A stretch of DNA of 12,991 nt from Alcaligenaceae bacterium UBA6179 (GCA_002422175.1 DITR01000099.1:21438-34428), one strand, 5' to 3'. Shown: positions 5,650-12,914, counted from the stretch's first letter. Numbers and translations are program-made. The notes: generated by a model from the letters alone, not told the origin.

Positions 5650-7416
5650 TCAGTCAGGTGTGCTCAGTTGGGCCAATTGATCTAAAACTTGTTTTACAGC
5701 TTCGTCAATATTAACAAGTTGCATCTCACCTTTGGCGCGTGGCATGATTTCAATTTGGCCTTGTGCAATACCACGATCGCCGATGGTGATGCGAATCGGC
5801 ACGCCAATCAGCTCCCAATCAGCAAACATAACGCCTGGGCGTTGATCGCGATCATCTAGAATAACGTCTATGCCCTGACTCAAGAGTTGATTGTAAAGGC
5901 TCAAGCTTGCTTCACGAACGGCTTCGCTTTTACCCCAGCCTAGCGCACAAATAACGACTTCAAACGGCGCGATAGCGCGCGGCCAAATGATGCCACGATC
6001 GTCATGACTTTGTTCAATGGCGGCGCCCACAATGCGCGTAACACCTATGCCATAACAACCCATTTCTAACAAAGCAGGTTTACCTGTTTCATCTAAAAAG
6101 GTCGCATTCAAAGCTTTTGAGTATTTTGTACCTAAGTAAAAGACATGACCTACTTCGATACCACGTTGAAGACTGAGTGTGCCCTGGCCCGATGGGGTTT
6201 GGTCACCTTCAACCACATTTCGAATGTCAGCCACTATGCTGGGTTCGGGTAAGTCACGCACCCAATTCACGCCTTGAAGATGAAAGTCAGATTCATTGGC
6301 ACCCACAACAAAGTCGTGCATGTTTGCTACTGTTAGGTCAGCGATCACACGTGCAGGTTTGATTGGGTTTAGGTGTTCATCGTTCAGACCAACGGGCCCG
6401 AGTGAGCCGGGTGAGGCACCAAACTGACTTAAAATTTCAGCCTCATTCGCCAATCTAAAACCAGTCTCAAAGCCAGGTAGTTTGCCGAGTTTGATTTCAT
6501 TTAGCTCGTGATCACCGCGGATCATCAATAAGTGAATTTGAGCGGGTTGGTCTGGTGTTTCGGTCACCACCACAATTGATTTAACGGTCTGGCTCAAAGG
6601 CACAGACAAGAATGTAGCCAAGGCTTCACAGGTTTTAACGCCTGGTGTGTGCACTTTATTCATAGCTTGATTGGGTGTGGCACGTTGCGAAATTAAGCAG
6701 GGTGCAACGGCCAATTCTATATTGGCTGCATAATCACTATTGGGATCGTAAGCGATAAGGTCTTCACCGATATCAGCAATGACTTGAAACTCATGACTTT
6801 GAGAGCCGCCAATAGAACCGGTGTCGGCCGATACGGCCCTAAACATCAAACCTATTTTAGAAAAAATACGTTGATACGCGTCAAACATGATGCGATAACT
6901 TTCTTGTGCACCTTCGATGTTGCGGTCAAATGAGTAAGCGTCTTTCATGGTGAATTCGCGACCACGCATGATACCAAAGCGGGGGCGACGCTCATCTCTA
7001 AATTTAGTTTGAATATGATAGAAATTAACCGGCAATTGACGCCAGCTTTGTATTTCATTCCTGGCAATATCGGTGATAACCTCTTCAGACGTGGGTTGCA
7101 ACACAAAGTCGCGACCATTGCGGTCTTTAACACGTAAAAGTTCTGGGCCATATTGTTCCCAGCGGCCAGATTCGACCCAAAGCTCGGCGGGTTGGACAAC
7201 GGGCATTAAAAGCTCAAGCGCCCCTGCAGCATTCATTTCTTGTCGCACAATCGCTTCGACTTTGCGAATCACACGTAAACCAAGTGGCATATAGCTATAA
7301 ATGCCACCCGCTAGTTTACGAATCATGCCTGATCGCATCATGTACTGATGGCTGATAATCTCCGCATCATTGGGGGCTTCTTTAGTGGTACTAAGGTGAA
7401 AGGCGCTGGCTCGCAT
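5650..7416 (-). CDS. proS: Prolyl-tRNA synthetase, bacterial type with editing domain
   Basis: ProS charges tRNA-Pro with proline in the cytoplasm. The 588-residue product has the class II catalytic core with motif 2 (FRDERRPRFGIMRGREF, 139-155) and motif 3 (GCYGIGVTRI, 453-462). The inserted YbaK-like editing domain lies between about 225 and 400, with Lys279 at the position of the editing lysine of the E. coli enzyme. The anticodon-binding domain follows (about 485-585). The start MRASAFHLSTTKEAPNDAE matches the family N-terminus, although no Shine-Dalgarno site is obvious before the ATG. It is divergent from rppH and 19 bp upstream of ybgC with no visible terminator, so it may be transcribed together with the Tol-Pal genes. 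The 14-proline tract of TolA is a downstream user of charged tRNA-Pro, which is probably coincidence. Confidence 0.97.
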   Translation of the reverse strand: MRASAFHLSTTKEAPNDAEIISHQYMMRSGMIRKLAGGIYSYMPLGLRVIRKVEAIVRQEMNAAGALELLMPVVQPAELWVESGRWEQYGPELLRVKDRNGRDFVLQPTSEEVITDIARNEIQSWRQLPVNFYHIQTKFRDERRPRFGIMRGREFTMKDAYSFDRNIEGAQESYRIMFDAYQRIFSKIGLMFRAVSADTGSIGGSQSHEFQVIADIGEDLIAYDPNSDYAANIELAVAPCLISQRATPNQAMNKVHTPGVKTCEALATFLSVPLSQTVKSIVVVTETPDQPAQIHLLMIRGDHELNEIKLGKLPGFETGFRLANEAEILSQFGASPGSLGPVGLNDEHLNPIKPARVIADLTVANMHDFVVGANESDFHLQGVNWVRDLPEPSIVADIRNVVEGDQTPSGQGTLSLQRGIEVGHVFYLGTKYSKALNATFLDETGKPALLEMGCYGIGVTRIVGAAIEQSHDDRGIIWPRAIAPFEVVICALGWGKSEAVREASLSLYNQLLSQGIDVILDDRDQRPGVMFADWELIGVPIRITIGDRGIAQGQIEIMPRAKGEMQLVNIDEAVKQVLDQLAQLSTPD

Positions 7417-7437
7417 GTGTTGGGGTAATCAATAAGG

Positions 7438-7464
7438 TTGAAGTGGCGGTTAAGTACGTATAAT
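7438..7464 (+). promoter_or_regulatory. Candidate sigma-70 promoter for rppH
   Basis: A perfect TATAAT lies at 7459-7464, 35 bp before the rppH ATG, with TTGAAG (7438-7443) 15 bp upstream as a partial -35. Transcription would start near 7471 and leave a leader of roughly 29 nt. The short spacer weakens the -35 assignment; the -10 is good. No equally clear promoter was seen for proS in the same 83-bp gap. Confidence 0.45.
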
Positions 7465-7499
7465 TAAATGCAATTGTATTGAATTTAGTTGAGATCATT

Positions 7500-8042
7500 A
7501 TGCTAGACCGGGAAGGATACCGTCCCAATGTCGGCATTATCCTTGTAAACCAAAAGAATGAAGTCTTTTGGGGTAAGCGGGTTCGTGAGCATGCTTGGCA
7601 GTTTCCGCAAGGCGGTATTAAGTTAGGTGAAAGCCCAACCCAAGCTATGTTACGCGAACTACACGAGGAAGTCGGGCTTAAGCCCGAACATGTGCAGATT
7701 TTGGGCAGAACACGTGATTGGCTTCGGTACGATGTACCCAGTCATTTTATTAGGCGCGATTCGCGCGGGCATTACCGCGGGCAAAAACAAATTTGGTTTT
7801 TGCTACGACTAACGGGTCGTGATACCGATGTACAGCTTCGAGCGACTGAACATCCTGAGTTTGACGCGTGGCGCTGGAGCGAATATTGGCTAGCCCTTGA
7901 TGCGGTCATTGAGTTCAAACGAGAAGTATACAGTCGCGCTTTAAACGAACTTTCACCTTTTCTTGATCGTCAAGTACGTATGCGACCTCAGGTGCGTTCA
8001 CACCTGAGAAACCCCTATATATCAACTCAGACGCTTGATTAA
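7500..8042 (+). CDS. rppH: RNA pyrophosphohydrolase RppH (Nudix)
   Basis: RppH removes pyrophosphate from triphosphorylated mRNA 5' ends and so starts RNase E-dependent decay. The 180-residue product begins MLDREGYRPNVGIIL, as in the RppH family, and has the Nudix box G-x5-E-x7-REUxEExGU at residues 38-60 (GGIKLGE, then RELHEEVGL), the same place as in the E. coli enzyme (176 residues). WQFPQGG precedes the box and HYRGQKQIWFLLRL follows it, both typical. The frame is open back to a TTG at 7479, but the ATG at 7500 has the family N-terminus and a weak TTGAG site six bases upstream. It is divergent from proS. Its last 21 bases overlap the end of the convergent dehydrogenase gene. Confidence 0.95.
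   Translation: MLDREGYRPNVGIILVNQKNEVFWGKRVREHAWQFPQGGIKLGESPTQAMLRELHEEVGLKPEHVQILGRTRDWLRYDVPSHFIRRDSRGHYRGQKQIWFLLRLTGRDTDVQLRATEHPEFDAWRWSEYWLALDAVIEFKREVYSRALNELSPFLDRQVRMRPQVRSHLRNPYISTQTLD
7987..8008. other. Perfect hairpin at the convergent rppH/dehydrogenase ends
   Basis: CTCAGGTG (7987-7994) and CACCTGAG (8001-8008) form a perfect 8-bp stem with loop CGTTCA. It lies inside the last part of rppH and 13 bp beyond the minus-strand stop of the dehydrogenase gene. No T run follows on either strand. It may serve as an mRNA 3'-end stem for the minus-strand transcript, but termination is not shown. Confidence 0.35.
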
Positions 8043-8933
8043 GCTTGAGGTGTCCCACCGGGCACCGCCCATTTTTTGGACGTCAGCATAAAACTGGTCA
8101 ACCAAAGCGGTAACGGGAACGCGGGCGCCATTGCGACGTGACTCGTCAAGCACCAAGCTAAGGTCTTTACGCATCCAGTCAACTGCAAAACCGAAGTCAA
8201 ATTTTCCTTGAACCATCGTTGCACCGCGGTTTTCCATTTGCCAGCTTTGTGCAGCCCCTTTACTGATGACATCAAGTACAACATTCATGTCAATGTTGGC
8301 TGCTTGACCAAAGGCAATGCCTTCAGATAAGCCTTGAATTAACCCAGCAATACAAATTTGGTTCACCATTTTGGCTAACTGCCCCGAACCAATTTCGCCA
8401 ATGAGCGTGACAGCCCGGGCATAAGACATTGCAATCGGTTTGATTTTGTCAAAAATTGCTTCATCGCCGCCACACATAATTGTTAAGGCGCCATTGACTG
8501 CACCAGCCTGACCCCCTGAAACAGGCGCATCAACAAATGCAACGTCCTGCTTTGCTGCGATAGCATGAAGCTCACGTGCCACCAAGGCTGAGGCGGTGGT
8601 GTGATCAACAAAAAAAGCACCTGGCTTCATGCCCGCCAACGCGCCCTGGTCACCCAAAACCACGCTACGTAAGTCTTCATCATTGCCAACGCAACAAAAT
8701 ACAATTTCGGCGTCTTTGCATGCTTCTTTAGGCGTGGCACCCTGTTGACCGCCAAATTCCTTCGCCCATGCTTGGGCTTTGCTGGCGCTACGATTAAAAA
8801 CGGTGACATGATGGCCGGCACGGGCCAAATGACCCGCCATAGGGAAACCCATCACGCCTAAACCAAGAAATGTGACTTTTAGGGGGGCTGTGGTGTTGTA
8901 TTGGCGTGGTTGAATGCTAGTTTGATTTGTCAT
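8022..8933 (-). CDS. NAD(P)-dependent beta-hydroxyacid dehydrogenase (3-hydroxyisobutyrate dehydrogenase / tartronate semialdehyde reductase family)
   Basis: This soluble oxidoreductase belongs to the beta-hydroxyacid dehydrogenase family, which interconverts 3-hydroxy acids and semialdehydes. The 303-residue product has an N-terminal Rossmann fold with GLGVMGFPMAG (24-34), the substrate-loop motif DAPVSGGQAGA (135-145) and the active-site motif GSGQLAKMVNQ (182-192), with the catalytic Lys188. Arg48 in VFNRS, at the end of the second beta strand, suggests NADP(H) rather than NAD(H), because NAD enzymes usually carry an acidic residue near there. The substrate cannot be read from sequence: 3-hydroxyisobutyrate, tartronate semialdehyde, and succinic or glyoxylic semialdehyde are all possible. 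About 18 residues precede the core fold. The ATG has a weak AGAGA site. The gene is convergent with rppH and overlaps it by 21 bp. No pathway partner lies beside it. Confidence 0.88.
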   Translation of the reverse strand: MTNQTSIQPRQYNTTAPLKVTFLGLGVMGFPMAGHLARAGHHVTVFNRSASKAQAWAKEFGGQQGATPKEACKDAEIVFCCVGNDEDLRSVVLGDQGALAGMKPGAFFVDHTTASALVARELHAIAAKQDVAFVDAPVSGGQAGAVNGALTIMCGGDEAIFDKIKPIAMSYARAVTLIGEIGSGQLAKMVNQICIAGLIQGLSEGIAFGQAANIDMNVVLDVISKGAAQSWQMENRGATMVQGKFDFGFAVDWMRKDLSLVLDESRRNGARVPVTALVDQFYADVQKMGGARWDTSSLIKRLS

Positions 8934-9063
8934 GATGATCTCTACAAAGGGGGAGGAAGATAAAAAGATCTAAAAATATATGTTTGCATTTTAAAGGGTC
9001 TTTTAGGGATTGTTTAAAATGTACGTTCACACCAACTTCAATTTTTGCTTTACGATTACAAAT

Positions 9064-9477
9064 ATGTTTGATGACCTTGACCTTCTCGCACAACGCATAC
9101 TTCAATTGGCAACACGTATGCAGGCGCAACACCAAACGATTGATCAGTTGAATCAATCGATTGTCGCATTACGTACTGAGCGCGATTCGCTTGCCTCTCA
9201 ATTACAAACGCGAACAGAAAAGTTGACACACGCCGAAACCTCACTGAGTGCAACCTTATCTAAGGTTGATGACATCGCAGCTAGGGCTCAGGCTGATCAG
9301 GTGCACTTTCAAGGCACGCTCGACTTATTTAAAGAAGAGCACGCAGCATTACAGACTCAGGCGAAAACGTACAATACACAATTAAGTCGGCTTCGAGAGG
9401 TAAACCAATCGGCTCAGCAGCGTATTAATCGAGTGCTTGAGCAGTTGCCTGGCGCCACTCCGTCGGAGACTGCATAA
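9064..9477 (+). CDS. Small coiled-coil protein upstream of zapA (ZapB-like position)
   Basis: I recognise no enzymatic domain. The 137-residue product is almost wholly helical and heptad-like (about 5-130), rich in Gln, Leu, Thr, Ala and charged residues, without a signal peptide or membrane segment. Its stop overlaps the zapA ATG by one base (TAATG), so the two are translationally coupled. Small coiled-coil proteins are common directly upstream of zapA in beta- and gammaproteobacteria and are sometimes compared with ZapB, the ZapA partner at the Z-ring. That role is inferred from context only. The start is uncertain. The ATG at 9064 (MFDDLDLLAQRI) begins at the coiled coil but has no ribosome-binding site. 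An in-frame ATG at 9019 has AGGGA nine bases upstream and would add 15 residues of non-heptad sequence. Confidence 0.75.
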   Translation: MFDDLDLLAQRILQLATRMQAQHQTIDQLNQSIVALRTERDSLASQLQTRTEKLTHAETSLSATLSKVDDIAARAQADQVHFQGTLDLFKEEHAALQTQAKTYNTQLSRLREVNQSAQQRINRVLEQLPGATPSETA

Positions 9478-9782
9478 TGGAACGTGTTGAGATCAATATT
9501 TTGGGTCGAGATTACTCGCTGGCTTGTCCCCCTGAAGAGCGCGCAAGTCTCAAGGCGGCAGCTGACCACGTTGCACAGTTGGCAGGGCGCATTCAAGGTA
9601 CAGGTAAAGTGGCGGGTAACGAGCGCATTGTTGTGATGGCCGCCATACAGATTGCAGTCGAGCTTTTAACCACTAAAGCACCTGACGGGCCAATGGCCGG
9701 CTTGGCGGTTGGTGATTTCAAGCGTAGAATTCAAGATATGAACACAATAATAGATGAGGCATTGAGCTCATCTGTGAAGTAA
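9477..9782 (+). CDS. zapA: Cell division protein ZapA
   Basis: ZapA is a cytoplasmic FtsZ-binding protein that bundles protofilaments at mid-cell. The 101-residue product matches the family in length and layout: a short N-terminal beta region (VEINILGRDYSLACPPEE, 4-21) that includes the typical ILGR.Y pattern, an alpha region (about 22-42), and a C-terminal helix (about 46-98) that forms the antiparallel coiled-coil tetramer core with NERIVVMAAIQIA. GGAG lies about seven bases before the ATG, inside the end of the upstream coiled-coil gene. The 6S RNA begins 23 bp after its stop, an arrangement (zapA then ssrS) well known from beta- and gammaproteobacteria. Confidence 0.93.
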   Translation: MERVEINILGRDYSLACPPEERASLKAAADHVAQLAGRIQGTGKVAGNERIVVMAAIQIAVELLTTKAPDGPMAGLAVGDFKRRIQDMNTIIDEALSSSVK

Positions 9783-9805
9783 TAGCCGTTAAGGCTTAAA
9801 AGTTT

Positions 9806-9981
9806 GTCCCTGCGGTGTTCGTGACATGGTCATATATTCTCTGAACCAATGCTTATGGCATTTAGGTTGCGGGTCGATCGGCAGGTATGCACGCTCCAAG
9901 TGGGTGTGCTCAAAACCGATTGCGAAGTGACCGTCTTGAACCGATGGTTCGAGATGCCGACCTTGACGACACCTGCGGGGC
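9806..9981 (+). ncRNA. ssrS: 6S RNA (ssrS), RNA polymerase-binding regulatory RNA
   Basis: 6S RNA mimics an open promoter and sequesters the sigma-70 holoenzyme in stationary phase. The gene fills the gap between zapA and the convergent lgt. The ends form a closing stem: GUCCC (9806-9810) with GGGGC (9977-9981), then GC with GC, and GGUGUU (9814-9819) with GACACC (9968-9973), interrupted by bulged U9811 and U9974. The conserved GAACC-GAU-GGUUC hairpin precedes the 3' arm, as in E. coli (CCTTGAACCAAGGGTTCAAGG region). Two long complementary arms would flank an unpaired central bubble. The length of about 176 nt fits the family (184 in E. coli). The position behind zapA is conserved, although the ygfA gene often found next is absent. 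No strong own promoter was seen in the 23 bp upstream, so processing from the zapA transcript is possible. Exact ends are estimates. Confidence 0.88.
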
Positions 9982-9992
9982 ATTAATTATTA

Positions 9993-10763
9993 TTAAGTGC
10001 TTCTTTTAAAAAGCACGGCGCCAGCTAAAACCATCGGTATGCAAAGCCATTGACCCATACTCAGGTTGGCGGCAAGTAAACCTAAAAAAGCATCGGGCTC
10101 ACGGGTGTATTCGGCTAAAAAGCGAAATACCCCGTAACCCATCAAAAATACTGCACTAATCTGCCCAATGGGTCTGGGCACGCGCGCAAACCACCAAACC
10201 AACACAAACAGTGAGAGGCCTTCTAGCCCGAATTGATAAAGCTGAGATGGGTGTCGAGCTATGCCGTCTGCTGCGCCAGGAAATGCCATACCCCAGGGTA
10301 GATCTGTTGGGCGACCCCACAGCTCACCATTCATAAAATTACCCAGCCTACCTGCCGCTAAACCCAAGGGTATGAGAGGGGCAATTAAATCGCCGAGCTC
10401 AAGAAATTTATATTTGCGACGATATGAAAAAAGTGCCATCATCGCCAGAACACCTAACAAACCGCCATGAAAAGACATGCCGCCTTGCCAGATGTACAGT
10501 ATTTCATGTGGGTTTGAAAAATAATAAACAGGCTTATAAAACAGCACATAACCCAGTCGACCGCCTAGGACGACACCGAGCATGCATAAAAAAATTAAGT
10601 CTTCAAAGTCGACCAGCGAAACGCGAGTTAATTGCCGCTTGACGCGCCAGCGCCCTAAAAGCCAAGCTGAACCAAAACCGATCAAATACATCAAACCGTA
10701 CCAGTGAACGGCGAAAGGACCTAACTGAAGGGCAATCGGGTCTATTTTTGGAAAATTAATCAT
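9993..10763 (-). CDS. lgt: Phosphatidylglycerol--prolipoprotein diacylglyceryl transferase Lgt
   Basis: Lgt is the inner-membrane enzyme that adds diacylglycerol to the lipobox cysteine of prolipoproteins, the first step in making lipoproteins such as Pal. The 256-residue product has about seven membrane helices. It shows HWYGLMYLIGF (20-30), GGMSFHGG with His99 (E. coli His103), and the Lgt signature GRLGNFMNGELWGRPT (138-153) with the essential Arg139 (E. coli Arg143). The frame is open back to a GTG at 10829, but the ATG at 10763 gives the family N-terminus (MINFPKIDPIALQLGP). The candidate promoter at 10792-10819 would also start RNA downstream of the longer start. No good Shine-Dalgarno site is visible. 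It converges on ssrS with 11 bp between and is divergent from ilvD. Confidence 0.94.
   Translation of the reverse strand: MINFPKIDPIALQLGPFAVHWYGLMYLIGFGSAWLLGRWRVKRQLTRVSLVDFEDLIFLCMLGVVLGGRLGYVLFYKPVYYFSNPHEILYIWQGGMSFHGGLLGVLAMMALFSYRRKYKFLELGDLIAPLIPLGLAAGRLGNFMNGELWGRPTDLPWGMAFPGAADGIARHPSQLYQFGLEGLSLFVLVWWFARVPRPIGQISAVFLMGYGVFRFLAEYTREPDAFLGLLAANLSMGQWLCIPMVLAGAVLFKRST
9997..10016 (-). other. Stem-loop at the end of lgt
   Basis: GTGCTT (9997-10002) and AAGCAC (10011-10016) form a 6-bp stem inside the last codons of lgt. On the minus strand it is followed by the stop and TTAATAATAATT, a loose AT-rich tail rather than a T run. It may help end or stabilise the lgt transcript before it runs antisense into ssrS. 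Confidence 0.3.
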
Positions 10764-10780
10764 GAATCGATCTGAAAAGT

Positions 10781-10808
10781 TTGTGTAAAGTTGTATATGT
10801 TCCATAAT
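10781..10808 (+). promoter_or_regulatory. Candidate promoter for ilvD
   Basis: TTGTGT (10781-10786), a 16-bp spacer and CATAAT (10803-10808) would start RNA near 10815, giving a leader of about 47 nt before the ilvD ATG. The -10 matches five of six positions, the -35 only TTG. The leader shows no obvious attenuator peptide or terminator hairpin. It interleaves with the candidate lgt promoter on the other strand. Confidence 0.3.
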
Positions 10809-10819
10809 AACCGTCTCAA
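10792..10819 (-). promoter_or_regulatory. Candidate promoter for lgt
   Basis: On the minus strand TTGAGA (10819-10814, five of six to consensus), a 16-bp spacer and TATACA (10797-10792, four of six) would start RNA near 10785, about 22 nt before the ATG at 10763. It supports the shorter Lgt start, because the upstream GTG (10829) would lie outside the transcript. Confidence 0.4.
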
Positions 10820-10861
10820 TCTCACTCACTCATAAAACTTATTCATCATTGGGGAAGTCGC

Positions 10862-12544
10862 ATGTCAAAATATGAACGCTCAAGCCACATTACTGAGGGT
10901 GTGGCGCGGGCACCGAATCGCTCTATGTACTATGGCATGGGTTACAAAGAAACTGACTTTGAAAACCCCATGATTGGGGTGGCAAATGGGTTTTCTACGA
11001 TTACCCCCTGTAACAGTGGCTTGCAACCATTAACTGATGCCGCAGTAGTTGCTATACGCGAAGCAAAAGGTAACCCACAGGTATTTGGCGTTCCGACCAT
11101 ATCTGATGGTATGTCGATGGGTACTGAGGGCATGAAGTTCTCGCTTGCTTCAAGAGAAGTTATTGCCGACTGCATTGAAACGGCGGTTCAAGGCCAGTGG
11201 ATGGACGGCGTGGTCGTCGTGGGTGGATGTGACAAAAACATGCCAGGCGGCATGATTGCCTTGGCGCGAATTAATGTGCCGGGCATTTATGTTTATGGTG
11301 GCACCATCAAACCAGGCCACCATAAGGGTAAAGATTTAAATATTGTGTCGGTGTTTGAAGCGGTCGGTGAGTTCACCATGAACCGCATGAGCGCTGAAGA
11401 CTTTAAAGCAATTGAGCAAAAAGCCATTCCAGGCACCGGTTCATGCGGTGGCATGTATACCGCCAACACCATGAGCTCGTCGTTTGAAGCCTTGGGTATG
11501 AGCTTGCCCTACTCAAGCACGGCAGCCAATGAAGACCAAGAAGCCGCCAGGAACGCTGCTGAGGCCGCACGTGTTTTGGTGCAAGCTGTGCGCGAAAATC
11601 GTCGCCCACGCGACATCATTACCCGCGAGTCGATTGAAAATGCGGTGTCAGTCATTATGGCGATTGGTGGTTCAACCAACGCAGTTCTTCACTTTTTAGC
11701 CATTGCGCACTCAGCAGAGGTTACCTGGACAATTGATGATTTTGAGCGCATTCGCAAGCGCGTGCCGGTATTGTGTGATTTGAAACCGTCTGGCAAGTAT
11801 TTGACAGTTGACCTGCACCAAGCCGGTGGCATTCCACAAGTGATGAAAATATTACTCAACGCCGGCCTACTACATGGTGATTGCATCACGATCAGCGGCA
11901 AAACTATTGCGGAAACGCTGGTCAATGTGCCCGATGAGCCACCTGCTGATCAAGATGTGATTCGTGGCATGTCTAACCCGGTTTACAAAACGGGTCATTT
12001 GGCTATTTTGAAGGGTAACTTATCACCTGAGGGTGCAGTAGCCAAAATTACTGGTCTCAAAAACCCCTCAATTACAGGTCCTGCACGTGTATTTGACTCA
12101 GAAGATTTGGCGATGGAAGCTATTATGGCTCGTCAAATTACACATGGCGACGTTGTCATCATTCGGTATGAAGGCCCTCGGGGCGGTCCGGGTATGCGAG
12201 AAATGCTGGCCCCTACATCGGCTTTAGTCGGCCAGGGCATGGGTGAAACGGTTGGTTTTGTGACAGACGGTCGGTTTTCAGGTGGTACATGGGGCATGGT
12301 TGTGGGGCACGTTGCACCAGAAGCCTTCGTTGGTGGGGTGATTGCACTCATCGAAGAGGGTGATTCCGTCACCATTGATGCACACAAACTGTTGCTTCAA
12401 TTAAATGTGCCCGACGAAGAAATTGAAAAGCGCCGTGCCAAATGGAAGCAACCCACACCCCGTTATACCCGGGGTGTATTGGCTAAGTTAAGTAAGTTAG
12501 CCAGTTCTGCAAGTAAGGGCGCCGTGACTGATTTGTTTGAATAA
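10862..12544 (+). CDS. ilvD: Dihydroxy-acid dehydratase IlvD
   Basis: IlvD dehydrates 2,3-dihydroxy-isovalerate and 2,3-dihydroxy-3-methylvalerate to the 2-keto acids that lead to valine, leucine and isoleucine, using an iron-sulfur cluster in the cytoplasm. The 560-residue product is full length for the shorter IlvD type. Cys50 (ITPCNSG), Cys123 (GGCDKNMPGG) and Cys195 (GTGSCGGMYTANTM) are the three cluster ligands. Asp124-Lys125 follow Cys123, with the Lys in the place of the carbamylated metal-binding lysine. The C-terminal half carries YEGPRGGPGMREML and TDGRFSGGTWG, both typical of the IlvD/Edd family. The ATG has GGGGAAG four bases upstream. It is divergent from lgt and followed after one base by a cytochrome gene. 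No other ilv gene lies in the window. Related sugar-acid dehydratases are less likely given these motifs. Confidence 0.95.
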   Translation: MSKYERSSHITEGVARAPNRSMYYGMGYKETDFENPMIGVANGFSTITPCNSGLQPLTDAAVVAIREAKGNPQVFGVPTISDGMSMGTEGMKFSLASREVIADCIETAVQGQWMDGVVVVGGCDKNMPGGMIALARINVPGIYVYGGTIKPGHHKGKDLNIVSVFEAVGEFTMNRMSAEDFKAIEQKAIPGTGSCGGMYTANTMSSSFEALGMSLPYSSTAANEDQEAARNAAEAARVLVQAVRENRRPRDIITRESIENAVSVIMAIGGSTNAVLHFLAIAHSAEVTWTIDDFERIRKRVPVLCDLKPSGKYLTVDLHQAGGIPQVMKILLNAGLLHGDCITISGKTIAETLVNVPDEPPADQDVIRGMSNPVYKTGHLAILKGNLSPEGAVAKITGLKNPSITGPARVFDSEDLAMEAIMARQITHGDVVIIRYEGPRGGPGMREMLAPTSALVGQGMGETVGFVTDGRFSGGTWGMVVGHVAPEAFVGGVIALIEEGDSVTIDAHKLLLQLNVPDEEIEKRRAKWKQPTPRYTRGVLAKLSKLASSASKGAVTDLFE

Positions 12545-12545
12545 C

Positions 12546-12899
12546 ATGAGGCTCAATGTCGCACCCAGCAGGCGCTGGGCATTCAAATGGGTGATAGCGG
12601 GAGCGCTTAGCGTTATGGCGACTTCTGTTATGGCTGAAGAAGCGATGCGCGACCTGGCACAGCAAAAAGCGTGCTTAGGCTGTCATCAGGTTGATAAAAA
12701 GCGCGTTGGGCCTGGTTTTAAACAAATTAGCGAGCGCTATGCGGGCCAAGTACAAGCCGCACCACATTTAATAACCGTTATCTTGGAAGGTGGGCGTGGC
12801 AACTGGGGTGCAATACCCATGCCCGCTCAAACTCGCGTCTCGCCTGATCAGGCACAGCAGTTGGCACAATGGATTCTCTCTCTTTCACCAGCGAAATGA
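12546..12899 (+). CDS. Periplasmic class I cytochrome c, small (c551-like)
   Basis: This is a small secreted monoheme cytochrome that probably shuttles electrons in the periplasm. The 117-residue precursor has a positively charged n-region, a hydrophobic stretch (about 15-28) and a likely cleavage site after VMA (residue 30). Heme attachment is at CLGCH (43-47), with His47 as proximal ligand; Met92 in IPMPAQ is the probable distal ligand. The residues VGPGF (54-58) and the closing LAQWILSL helix are typical of c551/c5-type domains. The mature protein of about 87 residues fits. The frame is open back to a TTG inside the ilvD end, but the ATG at 12546 is one base after the ilvD stop and keeps a normal signal peptide. 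No Shine-Dalgarno site is clear, so translation may depend on ilvD. Its redox partner cannot be told from sequence. Confidence 0.88.
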   Translation: MRLNVAPSRRWAFKWVIAGALSVMATSVMAEEAMRDLAQQKACLGCHQVDKKRVGPGFKQISERYAGQVQAAPHLITVILEGGRGNWGAIPMPAQTRVSPDQAQQLAQWILSLSPAK

Positions 12900-12914
12900 G
12901 AGAGTTAAATTTTT
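12876..12914 (+). terminator. Intrinsic terminator overlapping the cytochrome stop codon
   Basis: CTCTCTCTTTC (12876-12886), loop ACCAGC, GAAATGAGAGAG (12893-12904) form an 11-bp stem with one bulged T, followed by TTAAATTTTT. The right arm contains the cytochrome TGA stop (12897-12899). It would end the ilvD-cytochrome transcript before msrA. Confidence 0.65.

Noticed and set aside
9789..9983. Open frame of 64 codons on the minus strand between zapA and lgt
   Set aside because: It lies almost exactly over the 6S RNA gene on the other strand and its composition has no protein-like domain pattern. The RNA explains the conservation.
10764..10829. Longer Lgt starting at a GTG
   Set aside because: The extra 22 residues are not part of the family N-terminus, and the best candidate promoter would start RNA downstream of that codon.
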